Source of the DNA: Clostridiaceae bacterium
GTDB taxonomy: Bacteria; Bacillota; Clostridia; Oscillospirales; Acutalibacteraceae
Length of the DNA: 15,527 bases
Assembly: GCA_904501705.1 (NCBI GenBank)
Contig: CAJGCA010000039.1
Coordinates: 1-15,527, forward strand
Direction: 5' to 3'
A program made the position numbers and the translations under genes. Shown here one piece after another: positions 1 through 6,633 of the stretch; within the stretch, counting starts at the first letter, position 1; every line of letters starts with the position of its first letter. Below the pieces are notes generated by a model that saw nothing but the letters and a program-made list of their open reading frames with translations, was not told the origin of the DNA and did no database searches.

Positions 1-44
1 AAAATCACAGATTTTTGCCACCTCCCTCATCAGAGGGAGGCAAG
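1..44. repeat. Nested palindromic repeat, probably a dispersed intergenic element (partial)
   Basis: Two hairpins lie back to back. AAAATC-ACA-GATTTT occupies 1-15 and CCTCCCTC-ATCA-GAGGGAGG occupies 21-40. Neither is followed by a T-tract on either strand, so they do not look like terminators. From memory, GAGGGAG-type palindromes combined with AT-rich palindromes are scattered between genes in Faecalibacterium-like and related Oscillospiraceae genomes; that link is recall, not a search. The element probably continues beyond the left edge. Confidence 0.5.
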
Positions 45-107
45 TCATAAAAAAGTTTCATCTTCTCCTCTTTTTAAGATGTTATTTTCATCGCTAAAGC
101 TTTTTTG

Positions 108-133
108 AACCACGCGACTATCGCGTGGTTTTC
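108..133 (+). terminator. Rho-independent terminator-like hairpin (plus strand)
   Basis: A 10-bp perfect stem (AACCACGCGA at 108-117, TCGCGTGGTT at 121-130) has a 3-nt CTA loop. On the plus strand it runs into TTTTCGTTT. On the minus strand it is followed by CAAAAAAG, so it reads better as a terminator for plus-strand transcription arriving from the left edge. No convincing plus-strand gene is visible in 1-107. It could also be a second stop for the cotJ transcript. Confidence 0.5.
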
Positions 134-143
134 GTTTACAAGA

Positions 144-173
144 AAGGGCACAGCGCCAATGCGCTGTGCCCTT
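144..173 (-). terminator. Terminator of the cotJ operon
   Basis: A 13-bp perfect GC-rich stem (AAGGGCACAGCGC at 144-156, GCGCTGTGCCCTT at 161-173) with a 4-nt loop starts 5 nt after the cotJC stop codon. On the minus strand the tail is TTTCTT, a short and imperfect U-tract. The position fits the end of cotJABC. Confidence 0.7.
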
Positions 174-178
174 CAAGT

Positions 179-787
179 TTATTTAATACAACCTTTGTCG
201 AAACTCGGGTTAAATGCGTAAAAGTTCTTGCTGTTCAGTCTGTCGGTCAAGATTCGTAAACCTTCGCCAAAACGCTGGTAGTGAGCTATTTCGCGCTGAC
301 GCAGGAATTTTAAGGGCTCGAGTACGTCGGGATCATCCACGAGGCGAATGAGGTTGTCGTAGGTTGTGCGCGCTTTTTGCTCCGCAGCGAGATCTTCGTG
401 CAGATCGGTGATCGGGTCGCCCTTCGATTGAAACATAGCAGTGTCGAACGTTTGGCCGGATGCCGCAACGGGATATACACCCGCAGTATGATCGACAAAA
501 TAGGGAGCAATGCCGCTTCGCTTAATCTCATCCTCAGTCATATTCTTCGTCAGTTGGTATACGATCGCGGATACCATTTCCAGGTGGGCGAGTTCTTCCG
601 TTCCGATGTCCGTCAAGATCGCTTTTAGCTCGGGATAGGGCATCGCGTACCGCTGGCTGAGATAGCGAAGAGAGGCGCCAATTTCCCCGTCGGGACCACC
701 GTACTGACTGATGATCAGGCGTGCCATGGCAGGGTTCGTGTTTTTGATGTTAACAGGATATTGTAGTTTTTTCTCATATTGCCACAT
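179..787 (-). CDS. cotJC: Spore coat protein CotJC, manganese-catalase family
   Basis: This 202-residue protein belongs to the ferritin-like, di-manganese catalase superfamily. The expected ligands of the four-helix bundle are visible: Glu35, Glu65 and His68 (EELAH) in the first half, and Glu136, Glu166 and His169 (REIAH) in the second. CotJC is a component of the spore coat in Bacillus and Clostridia and may detoxify peroxide there; catalase activity of this copy is inferred from the ligands only. It is the last gene of a cotJA-cotJB-cotJC operon and starts 2 nt after the cotJB stop. Its RBS is AAGGGGG, 10 nt ahead of the ATG, within the end of cotJB. Length is normal for the family. Expression should be restricted to the mother cell during sporulation, given the SigE-like promoter upstream of cotJA. 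Confidence 0.95.
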   Translation of the reverse strand: MWQYEKKLQYPVNIKNTNPAMARLIISQYGGPDGEIGASLRYLSQRYAMPYPELKAILTDIGTEELAHLEMVSAIVYQLTKNMTEDEIKRSGIAPYFVDHTAGVYPVAASGQTFDTAMFQSKGDPITDLHEDLAAEQKARTTYDNLIRLVDDPDVLEPLKFLRQREIAHYQRFGEGLRILTDRLNSKNFYAFNPSFDKGCIK

Positions 788-789
788 GA

Positions 790-1053
790 TTATCGCGCCC
801 CCTTCGTATTATCCCACGGCCACGGATCGCTGACCCACTCGTCCCACGATCCCTCGACGTCAACCTTTGTCATTACCAATGTACCGTAATGCTGCTCATA
901 CGCATCAATGAGTTTGCACAGCTTCTCGCGATAGATGGCGCGAAGCTGCTGTGCTTGACGATCGTTCGGGTGCGAGTCCATAAACAACTCAAGATCATAC
1001 AGCGCAAACTGGTACGCGTTAATGCGTTCGCGAAGCTCGTTGCAATTAATCAC
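790..1053 (-). CDS. cotJB: Spore coat protein CotJB
   Basis: This 87-residue protein matches the CotJB family. It has a helical N-terminal half (ELRERINAYQFALYDLELFM), a central Asp/His segment (DSHPND) and the tryptophan-rich end typical of the family (SWDEWVSDPWPWD). CotJB is a small spore coat component needed with CotJA and CotJC for assembly of the CotJ proteins; its biochemical role is unknown. The start is GTG at 1053-1051, 11 nt after an AGGAGG site inside cotJA. The gene overlaps the end of cotJA by 8 nt, which suggests translational coupling. An ATG just upstream is out of frame and meets a stop after two further codons, so GTG is the better start. Confidence 0.92.
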   Translation of the reverse strand: MINCNELRERINAYQFALYDLELFMDSHPNDRQAQQLRAIYREKLCKLIDAYEQHYGTLVMTKVDVEGSWDEWVSDPWPWDNTKGAR

Positions 1054-1216
1054 GACGGCATCGACCTCCTGCTGTAAAGGGCTTGAACAGTTCGGGGAAC
1101 AACGTACCGTGACACAGGGCTACTTCCGGTTCATAGACTTCTTCCAGCTGCTGCCACGGCACGTACGCCATGGCGACAACCGGATCATCAGGGAACATAG
1201 ATTTTTGCTTGTTCAT
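1046..1216 (-). CDS. cotJA: Spore coat associated protein CotJA
   Basis: This 56-residue reading frame begins MNKQKSMFPDDPVVAMAYVP and has the CotJA hallmarks: an early acidic Pro-rich stretch, a VAMAYVPWQ segment and GTLFPELFKPF near the C-terminus. It is short enough to be missed by a 60-codon cutoff. The ATG follows AAGGAG by 8 nt, a strong RBS. The TAA at 1048-1046 lies inside the 5' end of cotJB, giving an 8-nt overlap. CotJA is a small coat component that acts with CotJB and CotJC. The order A-B-C is the same as in Bacillus subtilis. Confidence 0.92.
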   Translation of the reverse strand: MNKQKSMFPDDPVVAMAYVPWQQLEEVYEPEVALCHGTLFPELFKPFTAGGRCRRD

Positions 1217-1253
1217 AACACCGGCTCCTTTTCTAATGATTTCATCATTAACC

Positions 1254-1285
1254 AGTGTATGAGTTGTCCGAGGAAAGGTGCATAC
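1254..1285 (-). promoter_or_regulatory. Candidate SigE-type sporulation promoter of cotJABC
   Basis: On the minus strand CATACACT (1261-1254) is a near-perfect match to the SigE -10 consensus CATACAnT, about 38 nt before the cotJA start codon. The -35 region around GTATGCACC (1285-1277) is a weaker match. It lies directly downstream of the preceding gene's terminator, where the operon needs its own promoter. B. subtilis cotJ is SigE-dependent, which supports the reading. SigK cannot be excluded from the -10 alone. Confidence 0.5.
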
Positions 1286-1319
1286 AAAAAGCCAACAGCC
1301 TTAACGCTGTTGGCTTTTT
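1286..1319 (-). terminator. Intrinsic terminator of the TVP38-family gene
   Basis: A perfect 9-bp stem (GCCAACAGC at 1291-1299, GCTGTTGGC at 1306-1314) with a 6-nt loop is flanked by five A on the left and five T on the right. On the minus strand it ends in a T5 tract and terminates the gene ending at 1301. It is symmetric and could also stop plus-strand transcripts. The TAA stop codon of the upstream gene is inside the loop. Confidence 0.88.
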
Positions 1320-2026
1320 GTGGTGTCTTTTCGTTGCTTACGTGCAACAAATTTATCATACAATAGATACCCGCATATACTGACCGCCGCCGTGATGGCG
1401 TAAATGATGATCGCGGAGATGTAGCGTTCGTTCCCTAAAAATCCGCCGCACAGCGTGGAGGATAGTACGGACGGAATGCGCGCAACCAGCGAGATGATCA
1501 GAAACTCCGAGAGGCGGATGTTTGTCAGCCCTACGAAGTAGGTCAGCACGTCTTTTGGCGTGCCGGGGATGAAAAATAAGAGAAAAATCAGTCGCTTAAG
1601 CTTTTTTTCGCTGTTAATGAAGCGGAGCTCGTAAATCTTTTCACGGGAGATGAACATCTCGACCAGCGGCGTGCCGAATTTTTGGGTCAGCCAGAATATT
1701 AGAGAGGAGGACAGAGCAACGCCTGCCATACAGATCAGCGTGCCCTCGAAAGCGCCGTAGGCATAGCCGGCGCCGAGCTCGATTACCTCGCCGGGGATGA
1801 GCGCAATAACGACCTGCACACATTGCAGACCAAAAAGGATTAGCCTCCCGCGCCAACCGTAAGACTCCAGAAATGCGCGGAATTCCTCGGAGGATTGCAT
1901 ATAAGGGGAGAAGACCTTAATGAATAACCAAGATAACAGAGCAATAACGACAGCAAACGCGACAATGGATATCATCGAGAAAATTTTGCGGCGTTTCTGA
2001 TATTGCGCGTCGTTTTTGTCATTCAT
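1301..2026 (-). CDS. TVP38/TMEM64 (DedA superfamily) membrane protein
   Basis: A 241-residue integral membrane protein with about six hydrophobic segments. The SNARE-associated/DedA-type core is recognisable from the re-entrant segment around PGEVIELGAGYAYG and a second one around FFIPGTPKDVLTYFVGLTN, both typical of TVP38/TMEM64 proteins. Members of the superfamily are linked to lipid scrambling or flotillin-like membrane homeostasis; the substrate here is unknown. The start is the ATG at 2026, preceded by GAGGTGAGG. An in-frame GTG 18 nt further upstream lacks a better RBS. The C-terminus is basic and cytoplasmic. The gene stands alone between two terminators and has its own probable promoter. 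Confidence 0.85.
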   Translation of the reverse strand: MNDKNDAQYQKRRKIFSMISIVAFAVVIALLSWLFIKVFSPYMQSSEEFRAFLESYGWRGRLILFGLQCVQVVIALIPGEVIELGAGYAYGAFEGTLICMAGVALSSSLIFWLTQKFGTPLVEMFISREKIYELRFINSEKKLKRLIFLLFFIPGTPKDVLTYFVGLTNIRLSEFLIISLVARIPSVLSSTLCGGFLGNERYISAIIIYAITAAVSICGYLLYDKFVARKQRKDTTKSQQR

Positions 2027-2050
2027 TATCCTCACCTCACTCACAAATCT

Positions 2051-2056
2051 AGTATA
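2051..2056 (-). promoter_or_regulatory. Probable -10 element of the TVP38-family gene
   Basis: TATACT on the minus strand lies 25 nt ahead of the ATG at 2026, in an AT-rich intergenic stretch downstream of the previous terminator. No good -35 box is visible at 16-18 nt, so the assignment rests on the -10 and the position. Confidence 0.4.
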
Positions 2057-2103
2057 CCTTGTTTTTAAGAATTATTGTTAGTAAATTATGAATTCAACGT
2101 ATG

Positions 2104-2137
2104 AAAAGGTCCCCGACAATCGTGCCGAGGACCTTTT
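2104..2137 (-). terminator. Intrinsic terminator after the ireB operon
   Basis: AAAAGGTCC (2104-2112) pairs perfectly with GGACCTTTT (2129-2137). On the minus strand the stem ends in TTTT. It begins 6 nt after the stop of the 99-residue gene. The loop can form an additional short GC pairing. Confidence 0.8.
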
Positions 2138-2143
2138 GGTAGT

Positions 2144-2443
2144 TTACTTGTTCAGTGCGCGTTCCAGCCAGATGCTGCCGATGTCCATCGCATTGTACAG
2201 ACCGATCTTTTCACTCTTTTTAATGATGCGGTCCTTCATACGAATGTCAGGATCGGTTGCCATTAACTGGATCTGGATCTTCTCCGCCATCGTCATATCG
2301 TTGGCATCCTTGGTGGAGAGAATCTGCATCATAATGACGTAGTCCTCCGCCATGCTGCCGTAATACAGCGTGTTGCCGGATCGCACCAGCGGGCGACCCT
2401 TATACATCAGAAAAGGGGTCGCGTCTTTCTTTGTTTCAGCCAT
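2144..2443 (-). CDS. Conserved-looking protein of unknown function, partner of ireB
   Basis: I do not recognise the family of this 99-residue cytoplasmic protein. It has no signal peptide, membrane segment or cysteine. Its first half has a short beta-like stretch with GRPLVRSGNTLYYG, and its second half is helical and charged (AEKIQIQLMATDPDIRMKD). The RBS GAGGAGG lies 7 nt before the ATG and overlaps the ireB stop codon; the gap to ireB is 12 nt. The two genes share a promoter and a terminator, so they are a two-gene operon. A role in the same cell-wall kinase pathway is inference from position only. Codon usage and composition look like the neighbours, so this is a real gene and not a shadow. 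Confidence 0.8.
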   Translation of the reverse strand: MAETKKDATPFLMYKGRPLVRSGNTLYYGSMAEDYVIMMQILSTKDANDMTMAEKIQIQLMATDPDIRMKDRIIKKSEKIGLYNAMDIGSIWLERALNK

Positions 2444-2455
2444 TCTCGGGCCTCC

Positions 2456-2701
2456 TCAATTATTAAGATAAGAATTCACCAGCGCACGCATCAGCTCGTC
2501 GCGATCAAGGCGACGGATCAACGCTCTGGCATTGTTGTGAGTCGTGATGTATGTTGGATCCTCTGACAGCAGATAGCCGACCAACTGGTTGATCGGGTTG
2601 TAGCCTTTTTCGCGCAGAGCGTCATAAACAGTCGTCAGAATGACCTTCATTGCCTGCTCTTTATCGTCGCCAAGTGAAAACGTCATCGTTCTGTCCAGCA
2701 T
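2456..2701 (-). CDS. ireB: IreB family regulatory phosphoprotein (DUF965)
   Basis: This 81-residue protein matches the IreB/YrzL family over its whole length, including AMKVILTTVYDALREKGYNP and the central NQLVGYLLSEDPTYITTHNN. In Enterococcus faecalis IreB is a small dimeric protein phosphorylated on N-terminal threonines by the PASTA kinase IreK, and it negatively controls cephalosporin resistance. Thr5 and Thr7 of this copy are in the matching N-terminal position. GGAGG lies 8 nt before the ATG. In many Firmicutes ireB lies near yqgF and mltG; here mltG is in the same window but in another operon on the opposite strand. It is followed closely by the unknown 99-residue gene. Confidence 0.93.
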   Translation of the reverse strand: MLDRTMTFSLGDDKEQAMKVILTTVYDALREKGYNPINQLVGYLLSEDPTYITTHNNARALIRRLDRDELMRALVNSYLNN

Positions 2702-2742
2702 AGCATTCGCCTCCGTTTGCTTAATACTTAATATCAGTATCT

Positions 2743-2771
2743 ATTATACCGCATAAAATTTGATTTTACAA
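2743..2771 (-). promoter_or_regulatory. SigA promoter of ireB
   Basis: On the minus strand TTGTAA (2771-2766), a 17-bp spacer and a consensus TATAAT (2748-2743) form a strong vegetative promoter about 42 nt upstream of the ireB start. The -35 box begins 4 nt beyond the pheT stop codon. Confidence 0.85.
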
Positions 2772-2774
2772 GGG

Positions 2775-5165
2775 TTAAGAGCGAAGAATACAGTCATTTT
2801 CCCGTAATTTTTCGAAAATCTTATTCAAAGCGGGATCAATATCCTCGTCCGAGAGGGTGCGGTCGGGGGAGCGGAACTTAAGGCTGTACGCCACGCTCTT
2901 TTTACCAGCCTCGATCTGCGCGCCCTGATAGACGTCGAACAGCTGGATGCTGTCGAGGATCTTACCGCCCGCCTTGCGGATGATCTTCTCGATCTCCGCG
3001 ACCGGCATATCCGTATTGCACAACAGAGCAAGATCGCGCTCAACAGCAGGGAAGCGGGGAAGAGCCTTATAAATCACACGAGGCGTCTCAATCGCGAACA
3101 GCGTCTGCAGATCGATCTCAGCGACGTAGGCGCGGGTTTCAATGCCGTAGTCGGCAGCCACATCGGGATGAACCTCGCCGAATACGGCCAATTTCTTATC
3201 GCCGATGCTCGCCGTTGCCTGACGACCGGGATGCAGATACGGCTCGTTTGCCGCAGTGTATTCCGCCTTGATGCCAAAGGAATCGAAGAGACTCTCGATA
3301 ATCCCTTTAAGGGTGAAGAAGTCTTCGCTTGCGCCATAGATGCCGAGCGACAGGGTGGGGATCTCCAGCGGCTGCTCGGTCAGCGGAAGAGCTTGCGGCA
3401 TAAAACGCTTGCTCGTCTCAAAGAAACGCACCGCGGGAATTTTACGGCTGTAGTTCGTCTGCAACACGGTCAGCATGCTGGTGATAAGCTGCGTGCGCAT
3501 CGTGGAATATTCCTCACCGAGAGGATTGAGCAGCGTTACCGCCTGACGACGGGTGTCGTCAGCGGCAAGACGCAGACTGTCAACCGCTTTGCTGCTGATG
3601 AAGGAGTAGGTCGAGATTTCACGCATCTCACGGGCGATCAGCGTTCTCTTCACGCGATCGGTTTTGATACGCTCGGGGAGCTTTTTGCCACGGATGATGT
3701 CGCCACGCATCGGGGTGGATACGATATGCTCGCAACCGTAGATGCGCATCACCTCCTCGGACAGATCGGCGGCGCCCTCAATGTCATCGCGGTGCGAGGG
3801 AATATGACAGGTGAGTACATCGTCCGCAATGGTGGTGTCGATGTTCAGTAAATTGAGGATCTTTACAATCTGATCGTAGGGAACCTCGATGCCGAGTAGA
3901 TCGTTTACGCGCTTGGCGGGGACAGTCAGCACACGGGGAGCGGGAAGACCGTCGTTGAGGTCGATCACGCCACCGACAACATCACCGGCATCCAGTTCTT
4001 CGATGAGCTGCAGGGCACGATTCATCGCGTATTCGACACCGATGATGTCAACGCCGCGCTCGTAGCGAGCGCTTGCTTCGGTACGCATACCTAATGTGCG
4101 CGCGGTACGACGAACATTGTCGCGGCGGAATTTAGCGCACTCAAAGAACAAGTCCTTGGTGTCCTCTTTGATCTCGCTGTTGAGACCGCCCATAATACCC
4201 GCGATGCAAGAGGGACCTTCGGCATCGGCGATGACCAGCATTTCATCTGTTAAGGTATGTGCCTTGTCATCCAAGGTTGTGATTTCTTCGCCGCTCTTCG
4301 CACGACGAACGATGATCTCCTTGCCGCGGATATCGCGCAGATCAAAGGCGTGCATCGGGTGCCCCGTCTCGAGTAGCACGTAGTTGGTAATATCCACGAT
4401 GTTGTTGATCGGGCGCATCCCCGCCGCCTTGAGACACTGTTTCATCCAATCGGGGGATTCCTTGATGCGCAGATTCTTGACGATTCGTCCCATATAGCGC
4501 GGGCAAAGCTCGAAATCTTCCACGCTCACTTTGATATAATCGTGGAGATCCTCATTGTTTGTGGTGAATGCGGGGACGGGCTCGTGGAATTCCTTGCCGA
4601 GTGCAACTGCCGCCTCGCGCGCAACGCCCATCACGCAGTTGCAGTCGGGGCGGTTTGCAGTGATCTTAAAGTCGATGATGTAATCATCCAGACGAAGAAC
4701 CTCGCGCATATCCGTGCCGGCAGCATAGGCATCATCCATGATCATAATGCCGTACACGTCGCAGCCGGGGAAGTCGCCCGCTTTGAGCCCAAGCTCTTCA
4801 CCGGAGCAGAGCATACCGTTCGACGGCAGACCGCGCAGCTTGCCCTTCGTGATGTGCGTGCCGTTGGGGAGATAGGAATTGTGTAAAGCCGCAGGAATGG
4901 TCGCACCGACAAAGACGTTCTGTGCGCCCGTGATGATCTGTACGGGCTCAGCAGCGCCGATGTTCACCTGGCAGATCCACAAATGATCGGAATCGGGGTG
5001 TTTTTCCATCGATACGATTTTGCCGACAACGACGTTTTTCATCGTCTCGGACAGATCTTCGATGCTCTCGACCTCAAAGCCGCTGCGGATCATTTTCTCG
5101 CAGAGTTCCTCGACCGGAACATCGATGTCAACATACTTTTTGAGCCAGCTTAACGAGATATTCAT
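2775..5165 (-). CDS. pheT: Phenylalanyl-tRNA synthetase beta subunit
   Basis: This 796-residue protein is the beta subunit of the alpha2-beta2 PheRS, which charges tRNA-Phe in the cytoplasm. Domains in order are an N-terminal segment (NISLSWLKKYVDIDVP), the EMAP/OB-fold tRNA-binding domain (about 39-150, with HPDSDHL at 56-62), the B3/B4 editing domain, a B5 domain, a catalytic-like core, and a C-terminal ferredoxin-fold anticodon-binding domain (about 703-795, starting RFPAVERDLAL). The length is normal. The ATG at 5165 follows AAAGGAGGG by 8 nt. The gap to pheS is 15 nt, so the genes are cotranscribed under the T-box leader. No intrinsic terminator is visible between pheT and ireB. Confidence 0.97.
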   Translation of the reverse strand: MNISLSWLKKYVDIDVPVEELCEKMIRSGFEVESIEDLSETMKNVVVGKIVSMEKHPDSDHLWICQVNIGAAEPVQIITGAQNVFVGATIPAALHNSYLPNGTHITKGKLRGLPSNGMLCSGEELGLKAGDFPGCDVYGIMIMDDAYAAGTDMREVLRLDDYIIDFKITANRPDCNCVMGVAREAAVALGKEFHEPVPAFTTNNEDLHDYIKVSVEDFELCPRYMGRIVKNLRIKESPDWMKQCLKAAGMRPINNIVDITNYVLLETGHPMHAFDLRDIRGKEIIVRRAKSGEEITTLDDKAHTLTDEMLVIADAEGPSCIAGIMGGLNSEIKEDTKDLFFECAKFRRDNVRRTARTLGMRTEASARYERGVDIIGVEYAMNRALQLIEELDAGDVVGGVIDLNDGLPAPRVLTVPAKRVNDLLGIEVPYDQIVKILNLLNIDTTIADDVLTCHIPSHRDDIEGAADLSEEVMRIYGCEHIVSTPMRGDIIRGKKLPERIKTDRVKRTLIAREMREISTYSFISSKAVDSLRLAADDTRRQAVTLLNPLGEEYSTMRTQLITSMLTVLQTNYSRKIPAVRFFETSKRFMPQALPLTEQPLEIPTLSLGIYGASEDFFTLKGIIESLFDSFGIKAEYTAANEPYLHPGRQATASIGDKKLAVFGEVHPDVAADYGIETRAYVAEIDLQTLFAIETPRVIYKALPRFPAVERDLALLCNTDMPVAEIEKIIRKAGGKILDSIQLFDVYQGAQIEAGKKSVAYSLKFRSPDRTLSDEDIDPALNKIFEKLRENDCILRS

Positions 5166-5180
5166 AGCTATAGCCCTCCT

Positions 5181-6206
5181 TTATCGGTCGAACTGCTCGA
5201 GGAAGCGCAGATCGTTCTCGAACAGCAGACGAATATCGCTGATTTTATAACGGGTGGTGGTCAGGCGGTCAAGTCCGATGCCGAACGCAAAGCCCGAATA
5301 CTCCTCGGGGTCGATGCCGCCCATCTCCAGAACACGGGGATGCACCATGCCGGCACCGAGGATCTCGATCCAGCCAGCGCCCTTGCACACACGGCAACCC
5401 TTGCCGCCGCAAGCGGAACAGGTGACGTCGACCTCAACGCTCGGTTCGGTGAAAGGGAAGAAGGAGGGGCGGAAACGGATCTGAGTATCCTCACCGTAGA
5501 TCTCGTGCGCAAACTGCTCGAGAACGCCCTTGAGATCGCACATCGTCACGCCCTTGTCAATGACGAGACCCTCGATCTGATGGAACACAGGGGAGTGGGT
5601 CGCGTCGACCTCATCCGCGCGGTACACACGACCGGGGCAAATGACGCGGATGGGGGGCTTAGCCGTCTCCATCGTGCGTGCTTGCGCTGCAGAAGTCTGC
5701 GTGCGAAGCAGCAGATTATCGGTTAGATAGAAGGTATCCTGCATATCGCGAGCGGGGTGATCCTCCGGCACGTTGAGTGCCTGGAAGCAGTAGTAATCCG
5801 TCTCCACCTCGGGACCGTCGATGACGTCAAAACCCATCGACTGGAAGATGTCGATAATATCGTCGAGCACCACGTTGAGCGGGTGAAGACCACCGCTGGC
5901 AGTCTTTTTGCCGGGCATTGTGACGTCGAGTTTTTCCTTTGCAAGCTGTTCCTTTTGCAGAGCAGCCTGCACCGCTTGACTTTTCTCTGTGACGGCGTCC
6001 TCCAGCTCCTGACGAAGCTGATTGACCATCTGACCCATCACGGGACGCTCCTCGGCAGGGAGAGCACCCATTCCACGCAAAAGGCCCGTAACCGAGCCTT
6101 TTTTGCCCATATAACGCACGCGGAAGTCCTCTAATTCCTTGGGGGATTCCAGCGTTTTGAGTTCCTCCAACGCTTGCACGCGCAGACCCTCGAGTTGTTC
6201 CTTCAT
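5181..6206 (-). CDS. pheS: Phenylalanyl-tRNA synthetase alpha subunit
   Basis: This 341-residue protein is the catalytic alpha subunit of PheRS. It has an N-terminal coiled-coil arm (about 1-90), then the class II synthetase core with VFHQIEGLVID (207-217), the FRPSFFPFTEPSVEVDV segment (245-261) and motif 3 FAFGIGLDRL. A CxxC-x4-CxxC knuckle (Cys263, 266, 271, 274) precedes GWIEILGAG, a feature I recall from Firmicute PheS. The reading frame stays open upstream to 6488, but that stretch is the T-box leader. The real start is the ATG at 6206, where homologues begin, with GGAAGGA about 10 nt upstream. Confidence 0.97.
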   Translation of the reverse strand: MKEQLEGLRVQALEELKTLESPKELEDFRVRYMGKKGSVTGLLRGMGALPAEERPVMGQMVNQLRQELEDAVTEKSQAVQAALQKEQLAKEKLDVTMPGKKTASGGLHPLNVVLDDIIDIFQSMGFDVIDGPEVETDYYCFQALNVPEDHPARDMQDTFYLTDNLLLRTQTSAAQARTMETAKPPIRVICPGRVYRADEVDATHSPVFHQIEGLVIDKGVTMCDLKGVLEQFAHEIYGEDTQIRFRPSFFPFTEPSVEVDVTCSACGGKGCRVCKGAGWIEILGAGMVHPRVLEMGGIDPEEYSGFAFGIGLDRLTTTRYKISDIRLLFENDLRFLEQFDR

Positions 6207-6247
6207 TTGTTTATCATCCTTCCGTTCGGTTGAATTTTGCAGAAAAT

Positions 6248-6282
6248 AAAAAATGCCCTCATCCCACAATAGGGACGAAGAC
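6248..6282 (-). terminator. T-box attenuator terminator
   Basis: GTCTTCGTCCC (6282-6272) can pair with GGGATGAGGGC (6265-6255) as an 11-bp stem including three G-U pairs, with loop TATTGT. It is followed by A and a T6 run. Its left arm includes the TCCC needed by the antiterminator, so the two structures exclude each other. It lies about 40 nt ahead of the pheS start. Confidence 0.9.
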
Positions 6283-6495
6283 AGAATCTCCGCGGTACCA
6301 CCCTGAATTTTTGCAAAAGCAAACACTTTTGTGATCGATAACGGGATCGGCCGTCCACACCTACTGAAACCAGCGTTTGTTGAGTGTGGCCGCTCACGAG
6401 TGAACTTCGGCATCGACGGTGCATAAAGCGCTTGCAGCCTTGGCGCTTCTCTCTGAAATGCTGATTCGGTGCGTACTCTCTCGATCACAGCGTTA
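6248..6495 (-). promoter_or_regulatory. Phenylalanine T-box riboswitch controlling pheST
   Basis: The roughly 250-nt leader between the promoter and pheS carries the universal T-box sequence AGGGTGGTACCGCG (6304-6291), which pairs with the uncharged tRNA acceptor end. The base of Stem I can form from CGCT plus CGAG near the 5' end and CTCG plus AGCG after the specifier. The specifier triplet is TTC (6404-6402), a Phe codon followed by the conserved A. A distal stem AAGCGC/GCGCTT lies between them. When tRNA-Phe is uncharged, AGGG of the T-box pairs with TCCCT and the terminator cannot form. The specifier reading agrees with the downstream genes. Confidence 0.95.
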
Positions 6496-6501
6496 TTTAG
6501 T

Positions 6502-6529
6502 ATTATAGCATTAATTTTTTAAATTGCAA
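6502..6529 (-). promoter_or_regulatory. SigA promoter of the T-box/pheST transcript
   Basis: TTGCAA (6529-6524), a 16-bp spacer and a consensus TATAAT (6507-6502) on the minus strand place transcription start near 6495, just ahead of Stem I of the T-box. Confidence 0.85.
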
Positions 6530-6581
6530 GTGATTTTCTCACGAATAAGCAAAAAAGTTGTAATAAGGAATCGTTTAAGGG

Positions 6582-6610
6582 TTGAAATGCGAAAGTGAAT
6601 TTGGTATAAT
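6582..6610 (+). promoter_or_regulatory. SigA promoter of the thyX-tmk-mltG operon
   Basis: TTGAAA (6582-6587), a 17-bp spacer and TATAAT (6605-6610) are close to consensus. The start site would be near 6617, leaving a short leader with an AGGGAG site before the thyX ATG. The promoter is divergent from that of pheST; about 52 bp separate the two -35 boxes. Confidence 0.88.
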
Positions 6611-6633
6611 TCGAAGGAAAAGGGAGTGTTACG

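Noticed and set aside
1..105. Open plus-strand frames running in from the left edge
   Set aside because: Two frames are open but encode low-complexity sequence across a palindromic repeat, with no family-like pattern.
3168..3851. 227-codon open frame on the plus strand inside pheT
   Set aside because: It lies wholly antisense to pheT, whose protein is conserved along its whole length. It has no RBS or promoter, and its residue pattern is that of a complementary-strand shadow.
6207..6488. N-terminal extension of pheS by 94 codons
   Set aside because: This stretch is the T-box leader with terminator and specifier. The predicted extra residues have no family similarity, and homologues begin at the ATG at 6206.
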